Below, in pieces: positions 41,044 through 50,595 of a DNA stretch of 64,000 nucleotides. Source of the stretch: Streptomyces noursei (GTDB lineage Bacteria > Actinomycetota > Actinomycetes > Streptomycetales > Streptomycetaceae). The DNA lies in NCBI RefSeq assembly GCF_016917755.1, contig NZ_CP070326.1, positions 2,232,001-2,296,000 of the forward strand, given 5' to 3'. The notes beneath the pieces are model-generated. The model did not search any database. It was not told the DNA's origin and saw only the letters and a program-made list of their open reading frames with translations. The stretch's first letter is position 1. Each line of letters starts with the position of its first letter. A program made the position numbers and the translations under genes.

Positions 41044-42672
41044 TCAGCCGACCAGCTTGACTTCCTCATGCAACCCGGCAGCGTCCACACCCGGGAAAAG
41101 GGACAGCGTGCCGTTCTCCCACCGGACCAGGACGTCATTGGCCCTGTCGTTGGCGACGAACGCCCCAGCGGTCACCACTGTGGCCTTGAGCCACGGCGCG
41201 TTCTTTTCCTTCGGCTTGACATTGATCTCACCGTGGAGTCCCTCAGCGTCGACACCCGGATAGGTGGTGACTTCTCCATCACCCCAGCGCACCAGGAGAT
41301 CGGCGGTCTTCTTCCCGGTGAACTCGCCCGCGGTGATCTGGGTGGCGAAGGGCCAGGTCGTGTTCTTCTGGACGAGCGTCTTCTTCGCGCCGTTCGCCAC
41401 GCCGTTGGTGTTCAGGTCGGGATGCAACGTGACCCGGCCGTCTTCCCAGACGACCACGAGGTCATCACGCAGGGCATTGTCCGTGTACCGGCCCGCGGTC
41501 ATCTGCTTGACGTGCCCCGCCGCCCACGGGCCCTTGTGGTCCCCAGGGAGGATCGTCTTCTCGTCATGGAAGCCGTCCTTGTCCACGTGCGTGTACTGCG
41601 TCAGCTCTCCGTCGCCCCAGCGCACCACCAGCCCATCGGTGCCATTGCCGAAGCTCGCACCCGTGATGTTGTTGGCGTACTGCCAGATGGTCTTCGGGTC
41701 CTCGCTCAGCGGCTTGCCCAGCTGGTACTCGGCGACAAAGGGATGGTACGGATCCTTGTCGTCCGCGCCCTGGTAGAGCGTGACCTCGGAGTCGTTCCAG
41801 CGAACGATCAGGTCCATGTGCCGCGTGCCGCCGGCCGAGCCACCGGTGAAGTATCCCGAGGCGACATGAGTCGCCTTGTTCCAGGGCGCCTTGGGGAAAA
41901 CATCACGGTAGCTGACCTTCAGTACCCAGGTGCTGAGGTCGTCCAGGCGGGTATCAACGGCCTCCTTACGCGTCTCGGACGCATCGGTCCCCAGACAGCC
42001 GCCCTGCCAAGACCTGCTGTTGATACCAACCAACTCCACCCGCCCGGCGGTCTCCCGTAGCGCCGGACCACCGGTGTCGCCCTTGCAGACCGCTCCGTCT
42101 GCTGGGGACTTGGGACTGATGGACATCGAGACGTCCTGCGTCGAGTCCACCGTGAACGAGGTGGCGTGCAGCTGGTCGGGAACCCATTGCGTCTTGGTAC
42201 GACCGAAGCCCGCGACCTTCAGTTCTTCGCCCTGCCTGGGCGCAGCGCTGGCCACGGGTACGGGGGTAACTCCGGTGACTGGCTTGGCGAGCTTTGCCAT
42301 CACCAGGTCACGGCTGTCATGCGGGACCAGCTCAACGACGTCCGTCACACTGCCAGTCGCCTGGGTGAGGTCGGTCCGGCCAATGGTGGCTGTGGTCTTC
42401 CACTTCGGCGCGCCAGCAGCAATCCTGAAGCCCTGGCTGGGATTCTCCGCGAAGCAACTGGAGGCGGTGAGCACCCACTGCTTGTCCACGAGGGCACCGG
42501 TGCAACTGCGTTCACCGCTGCCGATATCGAGCTTCACCGCAAACGTATAGGTACCGGCCGTGGCTGTGTCACCAGCCACGGCGTTCGCCGGTGCCGCAGT
42601 CACCGCACCAGCGGCAACCACAGTAGTAAGAAGTCCTGTCATCCACGCTAGCCGCGGACGTCTACCGAGCAC
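41044..42672 (-). CDS. Secreted trypsin-like pseudoprotease with FG-GAP/VCBS-type repeats
   Basis: The product has 542 residues from GTG 42672 (GGGAAAG upstream). Signal peptide MTGLLTTVVAAGAVTAAPANA. The S1 fold is clear, but the catalytic His is Ser (WVLTASSCF in place of TAAHC) and the catalytic Ser is Thr (CKGDTGGPA in place of GDSGGP). The Asp region DSRDLVMAKL remains. It should not be a normal serine protease. Five C-terminal repeats (DLIVRWNDSEVTLYQG, DGLVVRWGDGELTQY and similar) match those of the neighbouring active protease. It may act as a binding protein or protease decoy. Confidence 0.9.
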   Translation of the reverse strand: MLGRRPRLAWMTGLLTTVVAAGAVTAAPANAVAGDTATAGTYTFAVKLDIGSGERSCTGALVDKQWVLTASSCFAENPSQGFRIAAGAPKWKTTATIGRTDLTQATGSVTDVVELVPHDSRDLVMAKLAKPVTGVTPVPVASAAPRQGEELKVAGFGRTKTQWVPDQLHATSFTVDSTQDVSMSISPKSPADGAVCKGDTGGPALRETAGRVELVGINSRSWQGGCLGTDASETRKEAVDTRLDDLSTWVLKVSYRDVFPKAPWNKATHVASGYFTGGSAGGTRHMDLIVRWNDSEVTLYQGADDKDPYHPFVAEYQLGKPLSEDPKTIWQYANNITGASFGNGTDGLVVRWGDGELTQYTHVDKDGFHDEKTILPGDHKGPWAAGHVKQMTAGRYTDNALRDDLVVVWEDGRVTLHPDLNTNGVANGAKKTLVQKNTTWPFATQITAGEFTGKKTADLLVRWGDGEVTTYPGVDAEGLHGEINVKPKEKNAPWLKATVVTAGAFVANDRANDVLVRWENGTLSLFPGVDAAGLHEEVKLVG

Positions 42673-43028
42673 GTTTCTTTCCCTGATTCGTAGAAGGGGT
42701 AGGCAACAGGTCACGCGAGGAGGCGGCAGCAGCCAGCCATGGAGTCTCAAGAACCACCTACGACAGCACCAGAGAGGAGCTGAAGAACTACTTCGGCGAC
42801 AGCGGCTTCGGACGACCGCTCAACGTAAGGAATCGCCTCAGTTGCGGCCTGGGGAGGTGTCTGGCTCCTGTTGAGTGACGCCGCCGCCACACCCACCACG
42901 TCACCATCAAGCCACAAACCCTCGGATTCAAGGCAACCTAGGCAGGTTCGGCCTGATGCGATGCTGCACGTCGAAGTGCACACAGTGCGGGTGGGCTGCA
43001 AACGGGCCTTCGTGACCCAGAGCGTGTG
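42673..43028. other. Intergenic region upstream of the pseudoprotease
   Basis: 356 bp between two minus-strand secreted-protein genes. It should contain the promoter of the pseudoprotease gene. No clear hairpin or repeat was recognised. Confidence 0.4.
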
Positions 43029-43541
43029 TCAGCCGGTGGTCCGGAGCTCAACCAGGACTGAGCGCTTACCAGCGTTGCCCGTCTCTCCCATGGACGTGTA
43101 CTGGTTCTTGGGAGCGTTGACGACAGTCGTCGCTCCGTCAGCAGTGATTGTGGCCTTGACCGGGTGGTCCTTGGTCCACATGGCGTAGGCGTCAGGAAGC
43201 TCCATGGTCAGGTAGCCCTGCTTACCGCTGATGGTGAAGCAAAAATAGTTCTTGCCTGTACGGGACTCCACCATGACGTCGTACGCCGAGTCGCAGTCGG
43301 CGAGCATGATGCGGCCATCACCCCGCTTCAGGGTGATCTTCCGCTCTTCGAGGATCTTCGCTGCACCGGGATAGGTGAAGTCCTCCACGGCGGAGGGCAT
43401 CTCGGTGGATGCCGCCGCGCCCGTGACGGCGGGTGTTGTCTGCGGGGCGGCCTGAGCAACCGTCAGAGTCGCCAGCCCGGCACACATCGCTGTCGCCGCG
43501 ACGCCGGCGAACAGGACCTTTCGGGCGTGGGATATCGCCAC
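43029..43541 (-). CDS. Small secreted protein, unknown
   Basis: The product has 170 residues. Signal peptide MAISHARKVLFAGVAATAMC and on to an AQAA cleavage site. The mature part has two cysteines (DCDSAYDVM, YFCFTISG), which could form a disulfide, and a beta-rich centre (GYLTMELPDAYAMW, VKATITADGATTVV). No catalytic motif. Secreted and placed between the protease pair and the toxin gene. Confidence 0.75.
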   Translation of the reverse strand: MAISHARKVLFAGVAATAMCAGLATLTVAQAAPQTTPAVTGAAASTEMPSAVEDFTYPGAAKILEERKITLKRGDGRIMLADCDSAYDVMVESRTGKNYFCFTISGKQGYLTMELPDAYAMWTKDHPVKATITADGATTVVNAPKNQYTSMGETGNAGKRSVLVELRTTG

Positions 43542-43867
43542 GTTGCCTTCCTAGATGTGGGAGGTGGGCGCTGACTCGGCGCCCTGGATGCACGCAAGTA
43601 AAGCATATGTAAGATGCGTGCCAATGCACCCTCAATCAACTTGATTCAAAGGGTTCTTGCAGAAATACCCGCATGACAACAGTTGGGCCACTGTTGCCCG
43701 ACTTGGCGGCCCATCTACGTCCCTTTTTGTCTCATGAACGTACGCATGGCCGGAAGTTGGCTCTCCTGCGTGTGGACGCGGTGGCGACTGGAGTCAGCAG
43801 AGGAGGGATCAGCCAAGTGAGAAGACGAATAGCCCCTACTGGGGCATCGCGTCATAGAGAAGTCGTT

Positions 43868-46800
43868 ATGGATCGAAGACGGCTATTCGGACGTCGTGTC
43901 GTCTGCTCCGCAGTCCTGCCAATCGCGCTGTCGGCAGGCTTGCTCGGAGGTACGCCGGCGTACGGCACCGATAGCGACGCGCAAGGCGCCAATGCCTCGT
44001 TGAAGCGAAGCTACGTCGTCCAGCAGTGGAGGAGCGGCGGCTCCGGCATCAGGGAAGCAGCCGAGAAGGCCCTGTTGGGCACCGATGAGGACATCGAGAA
44101 CTTCCTCAAGGGCAAGGACGCCATCCAACAGATCGACGACCGAGTAGCTGTCGGTCGCGTGATCAATGCGGGTGGTCCCTCGGTGCGCGAGGCTGCCGTT
44201 GCCGCGCTCAAGACGCGGAAGCCAGAGGATGTCCGGGTCTTCCTTGAGGACGGCTGGCAGGCGCCACTGCAGGTAGACCGGCGTGTCGAGGTCGGCAAGC
44301 TCATCAACGCAGGCAGCAACGGAGTCAAGGACGCCGGTAAGAAGGCGTTGCAGGGCACCCCGGAGGACGTCGCCGAGTTCCTCAAGGTGGGCCAGTACAA
44401 GGCCCGGGAAATCGACAACCGTGTCGAGGCCGGCAAGCTCGTCAACGCAGGCGGCCCGAACGTCAAGGCAGCCGGCAAGACAGCGCTGCAGGGCACCCCG
44501 GATGATGTCGTTGAGTTCCTCGAAGTGGGCCAGTTCGTGGCACGCAACCGGGACCAGGAATACGCCACCGTCGAGCAGCTTGCCGAGCAGGCCACGCAGG
44601 CGGGAGTGAGGGCCGAGCAGGCTACCGAGGCAGCGATTGAGGCTAAGGACCGCGCGGTTGCGGCCTCGCAGTTGGCCAGGGACAGTGCGAAGGAGGCTGC
44701 CGACCAGACCAAAGCCGCCGAGGGTAACGCGAAGGAGGCGTCACTGAAGGCGCAGCAGGCAGCGAATGCCGCCAAGGCTGCCGCCGAAGCGTCCCAGCGG
44801 GCTATCGACGCGGCCGATGCCGCCAACCGGTCCTCCCGGGTCGCCGCGTTGGCAGCAGCCCAGGCCGCGAACGCCGCTATCGGCGCGGCCAACGAGGCCG
44901 CACGCGCCCTGAACGCCGCCGCTAACGCCGACCGTGATGCCAGCAAGGCCCAGGAGGCGAAGGACGCCGCAGCCCGCGCCCGTTCCGCGGCCGCCGGCGC
45001 CAAGAAGGCCTCCGAGGCTGCGAAGAAGGCCAGCAAGGCATCTGCAGCAGCCGGTGAGGCGGCCAACGCCTCACTCAGCGCCAGCTCCAATGCCGATGCT
45101 GCAGCCGAATCCGCCGACGAAGCCGACAAATACGCAAGCGCCGCCGGACACTACTCTGGACAAGCCAGGGCAGCAGCCGCGGAAACCCGTCGCCACGCCC
45201 AGGAGTCCAGACGCGCCGCCAACGCCGCCTCAGCGCTCGCTGCCAAGTCGGCCAACCTCGCCGACGAGGCACGCGAAGCCGCCGACAAGGCCGCTACTCA
45301 TGCCGAGAACGCAGCGAAGGCCGCCGAGGAAGCTGCCAAGCATGCCGGTGAGGCCGCCACCGCGGCAACCGAATCAGCCAAGCACGCGGCTGCCGCCAAG
45401 GAGGCGGCTGACCAAGCCACCACCGCAGTCGCCACCGCCAAGAAGGTCTTCGCCCTGGCTCGGGAAACCGAGACAGAAGACCTCAACACCCGTACGGCGG
45501 CCGCCATGGAACGCGCGAAGTCGCAGAAGGCAGCCACCGACGAGTTCACCGCGAAGGCAGCGGAATCGGTCCTAGAAGGCAAAGCCATCGAGGACGACAT
45601 CGCCGCTTTGGCCATCCAGGCCGCCAAGCCCGATGCCGACACCAAGGCCATTGCCGCCAAGGGGCGCGCCGTCTCGCTGCGCGCGATGAAGCACTTCGGC
45701 TCCTGGCGCCAGGACGCCGCAGCCCAGGCCCTGTCCGGTACCGACGCGGACGTCCTGGAATACCTGCGCACCGGCTGGAAGAAGGCCGAGCAGGACGAAA
45801 CACGCCAGCAGGTCGCCGACCTGGCGACGCAGAGTCCGTACGAGGCCGTTCGCACCGGTGCCGCCAAGGCATTGGAGGGCACGCCGGATCAGGTCCGCGA
45901 GTTCTACACCACGGGCCAGTACCAGGTCGCGAACATCGAGTACCGCGTCCTCATCGGCAAGATCCACAATCAGGGCGGGACATCCGTCAAGGAGGCGGCC
46001 AAGGCGGCGCTCGCCGACGGCAGTCCCAAGGCCATGCTCGCCTTCCTCAACAGCGGGCAATACCAGGCACGGCACATCGACGAACGAGTCATCGCCGGCA
46101 AGCTGTTCAACGACGGCGGCGACGAAATGCGGTCCGCTGCCAAGATCGCCCTCGTCGGCTCCGCGGACCGGCTGCACGACTTCATCGACGTCGGCCAGTA
46201 CATGGCTGACCGCAAAGACCAGCTCGCCGCCACCCATGAAAACCAGGTCCAGCGCCTGATCCACGAAGCCGACGTGGTCGCGGCCAAAGCCCAGCAGAAC
46301 CGCCACCTCGCCGACAAAGCCGCAGCCCAGGCCAAGGACGCCAAAGACGCGGCGCAACAAGCCGCTAACGAAGCAGCCAAGTCCGCAGCCGACGCTGACC
46401 GGTACGCCGTCGAGGCCCGCGAGTCCGCCGACAAGGCCAAAGCCAGTTCTGACAAGGCCGCCAAGTCCGCTGCTACTGCCCGGGGCGCCGCAGACCGGGC
46501 CGAGCGTGACGTCACGGCTGCCGAAGAATCCGCCTCACAAGCTCAGTTCTCCGCGCGCTACGCACGTGACTCTGCCATCACGGCCAGGAACGCGGCCTCC
46601 GAGGCTCGCACCAGCGCCTTGGATGCTGGAAAGAGCTCCGAGGAAGCCAACACCCTTGCTTCCGAGGCGTGGGCAGACGTGGTAAAGAAGCGTGAAGCCG
46701 AACTGGCCGAAGAACGCCGCCAGGCCGAAGAACAACGTAAAAAGGAACGGGAGAAAAAAGAGAAGACACCCTGCATCCTCGATAACAATCGCGACTTGGC

Positions 46801-47782
46801 ACCGCCCTGTGCGTGGGCCATCGCCAGTGGGTCCGACAAGTACGTTCTTGAAGTGCCGAAAATCGACCCCACCATGAAGGGCATTGTCTGGGAAGTCTTC
46901 GGCCTCAACGATGCCATGGAATGCGCCAAGGACCCCAGCTTCGGTCATTGCGCTATGGCTGTCATATCGGTTCTCCCCGTCGGCAAATGGAAACTCGCCA
47001 AGAAGGCTGCCGAAGGCGTCGAAGACATCGCTAAAGGAACTCGATACTCGTCGAAGGTGCGGAAATGCGTTCAGTGTTTCCTTGCCGGCACCAAGGTGCT
47101 CATGGCCGACCAATCGACCAAGAACATCGAGTCCGTCAAGGTAGGCGATCTGGTCGTCGCTACAGATCCCATCAGCGGGAAAACCGCGGGGCGCAGGGTG
47201 ACCGACCGCATCATTACCGAACATGACAAGAACCTAAACGAACTCACCATTGCTACGCGGCGCGGCAATGAGCGACTCACCGCCACGAACAAGCACCCCT
47301 TCTGGTCCCCCTCCCAGAAGGCATGGGTCGAAGCCGCCGATCTTAAGGCGGGGATGACCCTGAGAACCGTCGACGGAACTCCCGTCACCGTCCAGGCAAA
47401 CCGCTCCTTCGCCCAACACGCCCGGACCTATAACCTCACCGTCGAGGGCCTGCATACGTACTATGTAATGGCGGGTAAGACTCCAGTTCTCGTTCACAAT
47501 GACTGTTGCGGCCCGCCCCTGAAGCCCTTGCATCCCGGTAGCTCGCTCGATAAAAGTTCACTGGACTTCTGGCATAAGCAGGACACCGAGGACATCATCT
47601 TCTCGTTGAGGTCGGGAGCACAAGAGCCACTGATCGTGAAGCCAGATGGAACAATCATGAACGGAAATACCAGAATCGCGGTTCTGAGGTCGCGCGGGTA
47701 CGATGTCGATTCATTGCCGCGTGAATCCTACGGCGGAGGTCGACCTATGTCAGACGAAGATTTTTGGGATATGGATCAATGA
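43868..47782 (+). CDS. Polymorphic toxin: ALF repeats, coiled coils, Hint domain, ParB-like C-terminus
   Basis: The product has 1304 residues from ATG 43868. A signal-like N-terminus is followed by ALF repeats (about 45..225; EAAEKALLGTDEDIENFL, VRVFLEDGWQ, EFLKVGQYKAREIDNRVEAG), an Ala-rich coiled coil (225..540), more ALF repeats (600..780) and a second coiled coil (to 965). A Hint domain starts at CFLAGTKVLMADQ (about 1069), has NKHPFW and ends VLVHND (about 1208); it should self-cleave and release the last ~95 residues. These read like a ParB/sulfiredoxin-type fold (DIIFSLRSGAQEPLIVKPDG, TIMNGNTRIAVLRSRG). An immunity candidate overlaps the stop. Confidence 0.9.
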   Translation: MDRRRLFGRRVVCSAVLPIALSAGLLGGTPAYGTDSDAQGANASLKRSYVVQQWRSGGSGIREAAEKALLGTDEDIENFLKGKDAIQQIDDRVAVGRVINAGGPSVREAAVAALKTRKPEDVRVFLEDGWQAPLQVDRRVEVGKLINAGSNGVKDAGKKALQGTPEDVAEFLKVGQYKAREIDNRVEAGKLVNAGGPNVKAAGKTALQGTPDDVVEFLEVGQFVARNRDQEYATVEQLAEQATQAGVRAEQATEAAIEAKDRAVAASQLARDSAKEAADQTKAAEGNAKEASLKAQQAANAAKAAAEASQRAIDAADAANRSSRVAALAAAQAANAAIGAANEAARALNAAANADRDASKAQEAKDAAARARSAAAGAKKASEAAKKASKASAAAGEAANASLSASSNADAAAESADEADKYASAAGHYSGQARAAAAETRRHAQESRRAANAASALAAKSANLADEAREAADKAATHAENAAKAAEEAAKHAGEAATAATESAKHAAAAKEAADQATTAVATAKKVFALARETETEDLNTRTAAAMERAKSQKAATDEFTAKAAESVLEGKAIEDDIAALAIQAAKPDADTKAIAAKGRAVSLRAMKHFGSWRQDAAAQALSGTDADVLEYLRTGWKKAEQDETRQQVADLATQSPYEAVRTGAAKALEGTPDQVREFYTTGQYQVANIEYRVLIGKIHNQGGTSVKEAAKAALADGSPKAMLAFLNSGQYQARHIDERVIAGKLFNDGGDEMRSAAKIALVGSADRLHDFIDVGQYMADRKDQLAATHENQVQRLIHEADVVAAKAQQNRHLADKAAAQAKDAKDAAQQAANEAAKSAADADRYAVEARESADKAKASSDKAAKSAATARGAADRAERDVTAAEESASQAQFSARYARDSAITARNAASEARTSALDAGKSSEEANTLASEAWADVVKKREAELAEERRQAEEQRKKEREKKEKTPCILDNNRDLAPPCAWAIASGSDKYVLEVPKIDPTMKGIVWEVFGLNDAMECAKDPSFGHCAMAVISVLPVGKWKLAKKAAEGVEDIAKGTRYSSKVRKCVQCFLAGTKVLMADQSTKNIESVKVGDLVVATDPISGKTAGRRVTDRIITEHDKNLNELTIATRRGNERLTATNKHPFWSPSQKAWVEAADLKAGMTLRTVDGTPVTVQANRSFAQHARTYNLTVEGLHTYYVMAGKTPVLVHNDCCGPPLKPLHPGSSLDKSSLDFWHKQDTEDIIFSLRSGAQEPLIVKPDGTIMNGNTRIAVLRSRGYDVDSLPRESYGGGRPMSDEDFWDMDQ

Positions 47783-48111
47783 GCACTCGAGAACAAGTTC
47801 TGGCGATCATGAACTCGGACGCCAAGGAGACATTCCTGCTGGCTTTGGGGCACCGCCTCGGAATCTCAGCACGTGATGCCTTCGCCGGAGACGTTTCGCA
47901 AGGCGTGCGGCAGGCTCAAGCCTGCAATGAGATGATGATCGCCATTTGGTCGCAGGCCTGGGCGATGAAAGATGAAGGGGTAAACGGCTACCCGGATTCT
48001 GATTTTCTCTCGATCCTGCTCGAGAAGGCTGACGTAGGTGCTGCACGCCCGCATCTTCGCAATGCGATTGAGAGCGCTCTAGCTTCAATCGCCAACGGTA
48101 GAGGCATTTAA
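47779..48111 (+). CDS. Candidate immunity protein for the ParB-like toxin
   Basis: The product has 110 residues; the ATG overlaps the toxin stop (ATGA). It is small, mostly helical and mildly acidic (TREQVLAIMNSDAKETFLLALG, AQACNEMMIAIWSQAWAMKDEG, LSILLEKADVGAARPHLRNAIE). No family is recognised, but position, coupling and size are those of cognate immunity proteins in polymorphic toxin loci. Confidence 0.75.
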   Translation: MSTREQVLAIMNSDAKETFLLALGHRLGISARDAFAGDVSQGVRQAQACNEMMIAIWSQAWAMKDEGVNGYPDSDFLSILLEKADVGAARPHLRNAIESALASIANGRGI

Positions 48112-48152
48112 GAGCGGAGCGGCACACACGTAAAGTGCGAGAGATATGAGGA

Positions 48153-48197
48153 CCTCGGGAGCCCTGTCGGAAGAAGATTCCGACAGGGCTCCCGAGG
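48153..48197. terminator. Strong terminator after the toxin/immunity operon
   Basis: 18-bp perfect arms (cctcgggagccctgtcgg and complement) enclose a 9-nt loop, 41 nt downstream of the immunity stop. It marks the border between the toxin locus and the integrative element. Confidence 0.85.
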
Positions 48198-48227
48198 CAC
48201 TTGATGGCACCAATGGTGACAACAGTC

Positions 48228-48956
48228 CTAACCAGGCCCCAGGAACCGCATCACGGGGTAGCTGAATTGGCTGTCCTCGCCAGAAGCCATGGCGCTCTCC
48301 AAGGCCAATCGCGCGCGAACAGGGCACCCCTCTGCACGAAGCTGCTCAATCAGCACATACAAGCCCTCTACAAGGGACCACGCTGCCGACACCAATTGAA
48401 ACTTCCCCGCATCAGGAAGCTCGGCCAACTGAAACTCGAGCAAGATACTCGGTCGCAGCCCTTGCCCCACCCGGGTCGAAAGAGTGCGCCGTGACGGTAC
48501 TGCCCCTTCTCTCGCACTCTCTCTTGCTGGCGGGAATCGTCGTTCGTTCTGTGTCGAAGCAGAGAGAGCGAAGCTATCCGAGTCGTAAATCCTCATACGA
48601 GCTTCAACCGCGGCCAACCGATCTACGACCACATCTACAGAAGCAGCGTCAGTCGTGACCTCAACCATGTCGTCGCCCTCTTGACCGCACCACTTTGGCT
48701 TGCCACCGAAGCGTGCGGCGATACAGCGGGCGACGTTCATGTCACTGGTCGTTACTCTCCAAGTGTTCAGTGCAACCGGACGCCCGGCACACACAGTTCC
48801 AGCCCTGAATCGCCCCACAGACACTGTCCATGCCTGCATCTCCTTGCGCGTCGATTCCCCAGCTTCCAGACAGCCAGTCCCAGCCGCATGAGGCATGCGC
48901 GGGAGGCCTGCTTCTTCCTCAATCGCCTCTTGCTGCGCCCACGGCCGAGATGTCAT
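48228..48956 (-). CDS. Recombination directionality factor-like element protein
   Basis: The frame has 242 residues; its first ~45 residues are low quality, so the true start may be near 48820. The core VGRFRAGTVCAGRPVALNTWRVTTSD followed by a GGKPKWCGQEGDDMVEVTTDAASVDVVVD segment, and later LRPSILLEFQLAEL with KFQLVSAAWSL, resembles RDF-type proteins of actinobacterial phages and integrative elements. These steer integrase towards excision. It lies beside a damaged integrase. The N-terminal extension overlaps the opposite-strand integrase remnant. Confidence 0.55.
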   Translation of the reverse strand: MTSRPWAQQEAIEEEAGLPRMPHAAGTGCLEAGESTRKEMQAWTVSVGRFRAGTVCAGRPVALNTWRVTTSDMNVARCIAARFGGKPKWCGQEGDDMVEVTTDAASVDVVVDRLAAVEARMRIYDSDSFALSASTQNERRFPPARESAREGAVPSRRTLSTRVGQGLRPSILLEFQLAELPDAGKFQLVSAAWSLVEGLYVLIEQLRAEGCPVRARLALESAMASGEDSQFSYPVMRFLGPG

Positions 48957-48979
48957 CTGCCCGGTCCAATCGCCTCAAG

Positions 48980-49693
48980 CCGGCATTGAACAAGGGGCGC
49001 CACCAGGGGCACACTCGCCACGACAGGCTGTCCGCCCTGCGGTCGCTGCTCATCTGGGCCAAATGCAACAAGGCGGTCTTCCACAACCCGGCAGCTCGCA
49101 TCCGCCTCGGCAGACGCGAACGCCCCCCGTTGCAGCCGCTGACGCCTGAAAAGATCCGCTCCACCATCGCGGCCGCCGCCACCCTTCCGGCCAAGCTCTA
49201 CATCGCGCTCGCCGCCATTCGTGCCGCCCGCCCCGACCGCATCCGCTCGCTCGGTGTCGGGGACGTCGACCTTTCCACCCGGCGCGTCACAATCGGTGGC
49301 AGGCAGCGTTCCCCGGACGACCTCACCTGCCCTCTTCTGGAACAGTGGCTCGCCTACCGCCGCGAGCACTGGCCGCACACCGCGAACCCCCACCTCCTGA
49401 TCAGCACGGAAAGCGCCCTGGGCCTCGGCCCAGTCAGCCACGCCTACGTGACCGACCTGCGCCGAGCCGGGCTGACGCTCGAACAACTGCGCATCGACCG
49501 CCGTCTGGCAGAGGCCCTCACCTCCGGCGGCGACCCGGCCCTGTTCCTCGCGGTCTTCGGCGGGAGCGAGACAACCGCCATCCGCTACGCGGCCAACGCC
49601 CGCATCCTCCTTCAACCCCCTCACGAGACAGCACCCGCCGCCCCACCCCGAACTCCAGGGCCCATACTGGACAACGAGCCGGGTCGACCCTGA
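48980..49693 (+). pseudogene. N-terminally truncated integrase (tyrosine recombinase-like)
   Basis: Protein-like sequence begins about 49010 (HDRLSALRSLLIWAKCNKAV, then FHNPAARIRLGRRE) and continues through LTPEKIRSTIAAAATL, ALAAIRAARPDRIRSLGVGDVD, to ALFLAVFGGSETTAIRYAANAR. This fits the core of an integrase with RAARPDRI at the first catalytic Arg, but the N-terminal arm is missing and the usual HxxR...Y box is not recognisable. It is probably a relic of integrase, left at one end of the conjugative element. Its 3' end overlaps the convergent methyltransferase gene. Confidence 0.55.
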
Positions 49694-50577
49694 AGTTCAC
49701 CCTGAAGTCCCTTCAGTTTCCCTGAACTCCTGGAAGTTCCGGACTTGGTGAAGATCAACACGTCCTCGTGCTGCACCACCGAGAGGGGAATGCCCTGGCG
49801 GCGGGCGTCGCGGACGTTCTTCATCTGGAAGAACGAGGGCCGGGTGACGAGGCGGCCGTTGCGGATGCCGGCGAGGAGGGCGACACACCGTTCGGAGGGA
49901 ACCAGTCCTGCGGCCTGCCCGGCGGCGAGGACGGCGGAGGGCAGGTCGATCAGTTCGCCTCGTTCGCGCCAGGGGCGAGTGGTGATGACGGCGGTGCCGC
50001 CAGGGCGGAGCATGGTGCGGCACTGAGCGAGGATCTCGGTGAAGGCTTCCAGGAGCCGGTCGGTGGAGACATGGGCGAGGTTGGCGCGGTCGTGGCCGTA
50101 CCGGAAGTCCTTCTTGACGACCCCGGGTTCGCCGGTCTCCCTGGAGGAGCGCACCTGCCCGTGGACGCTGGGCCCGTAGGGAGGTGAGGTGACCACGAGC
50201 GCCACCTCCGAACGGGCGGACGCGGGGGCGAGGTCAGTGAGCCGTCGGGCGTCGCCACAGCGGACGATTCCGATACCGGTGCCACTTGTTTGCGCGGCGG
50301 CGCGGGCGTTGAGTGAGGCGAGGGTGGCCCATTTGGGTTCGTATTCGATGCCGAGGGCGTTGCGGCCGAGGTGGAGGGCTTCGACGAGGGTGGTGCCGAT
50401 GCCGCACATGGGGTCGAGGACGAGGTCGCCGGGGCGGGTGTAGGTGGCGATGGCGTGGGCGGCGATGCCGGGATGCATCTTGGCCGGGTGGGCCGCCGAG
50501 CCGGGCACATAGCGGTCCTTGCGCTGGGCCGGGGCGGAGGTAGGAGCGGTGTTCCACACCGAGATCGGACGCGTCAT
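49621..50577 (-). CDS. DNA methyltransferase (N4/N6, TRM11-like layout)
   Basis: The product has 318 residues. The SAM site is LVLDPMCGIGTTLVEAL with LGIEYEPKW; the catalytic motif is VVTSPPYGPSVHGQ, and IVRCGDARRL lies between. The order and SPPY motif point to a class beta-type amino methyltransferase of DNA, common in actinobacterial conjugative elements and often without a restriction partner. The homologous part ends near FTKSG; the last ~35 residues overlap the antisense integrase relic. None of the adjacent genes looks like a nuclease. Confidence 0.85.
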   Translation of the reverse strand: MTRPISVWNTAPTSAPAQRKDRYVPGSAAHPAKMHPGIAAHAIATYTRPGDLVLDPMCGIGTTLVEALHLGRNALGIEYEPKWATLASLNARAAAQTSGTGIGIVRCGDARRLTDLAPASARSEVALVVTSPPYGPSVHGQVRSSRETGEPGVVKKDFRYGHDRANLAHVSTDRLLEAFTEILAQCRTMLRPGGTAVITTRPWRERGELIDLPSAVLAAGQAAGLVPSERCVALLAGIRNGRLVTRPSFFQMKNVRDARRQGIPLSVVQHEDVLIFTKSGTSRSSGKLKGLQGELQGRPGSLSSMGPGVRGGAAGAVS

Positions 50578-50595
50578 GATCGGACTCCTTCCAGC

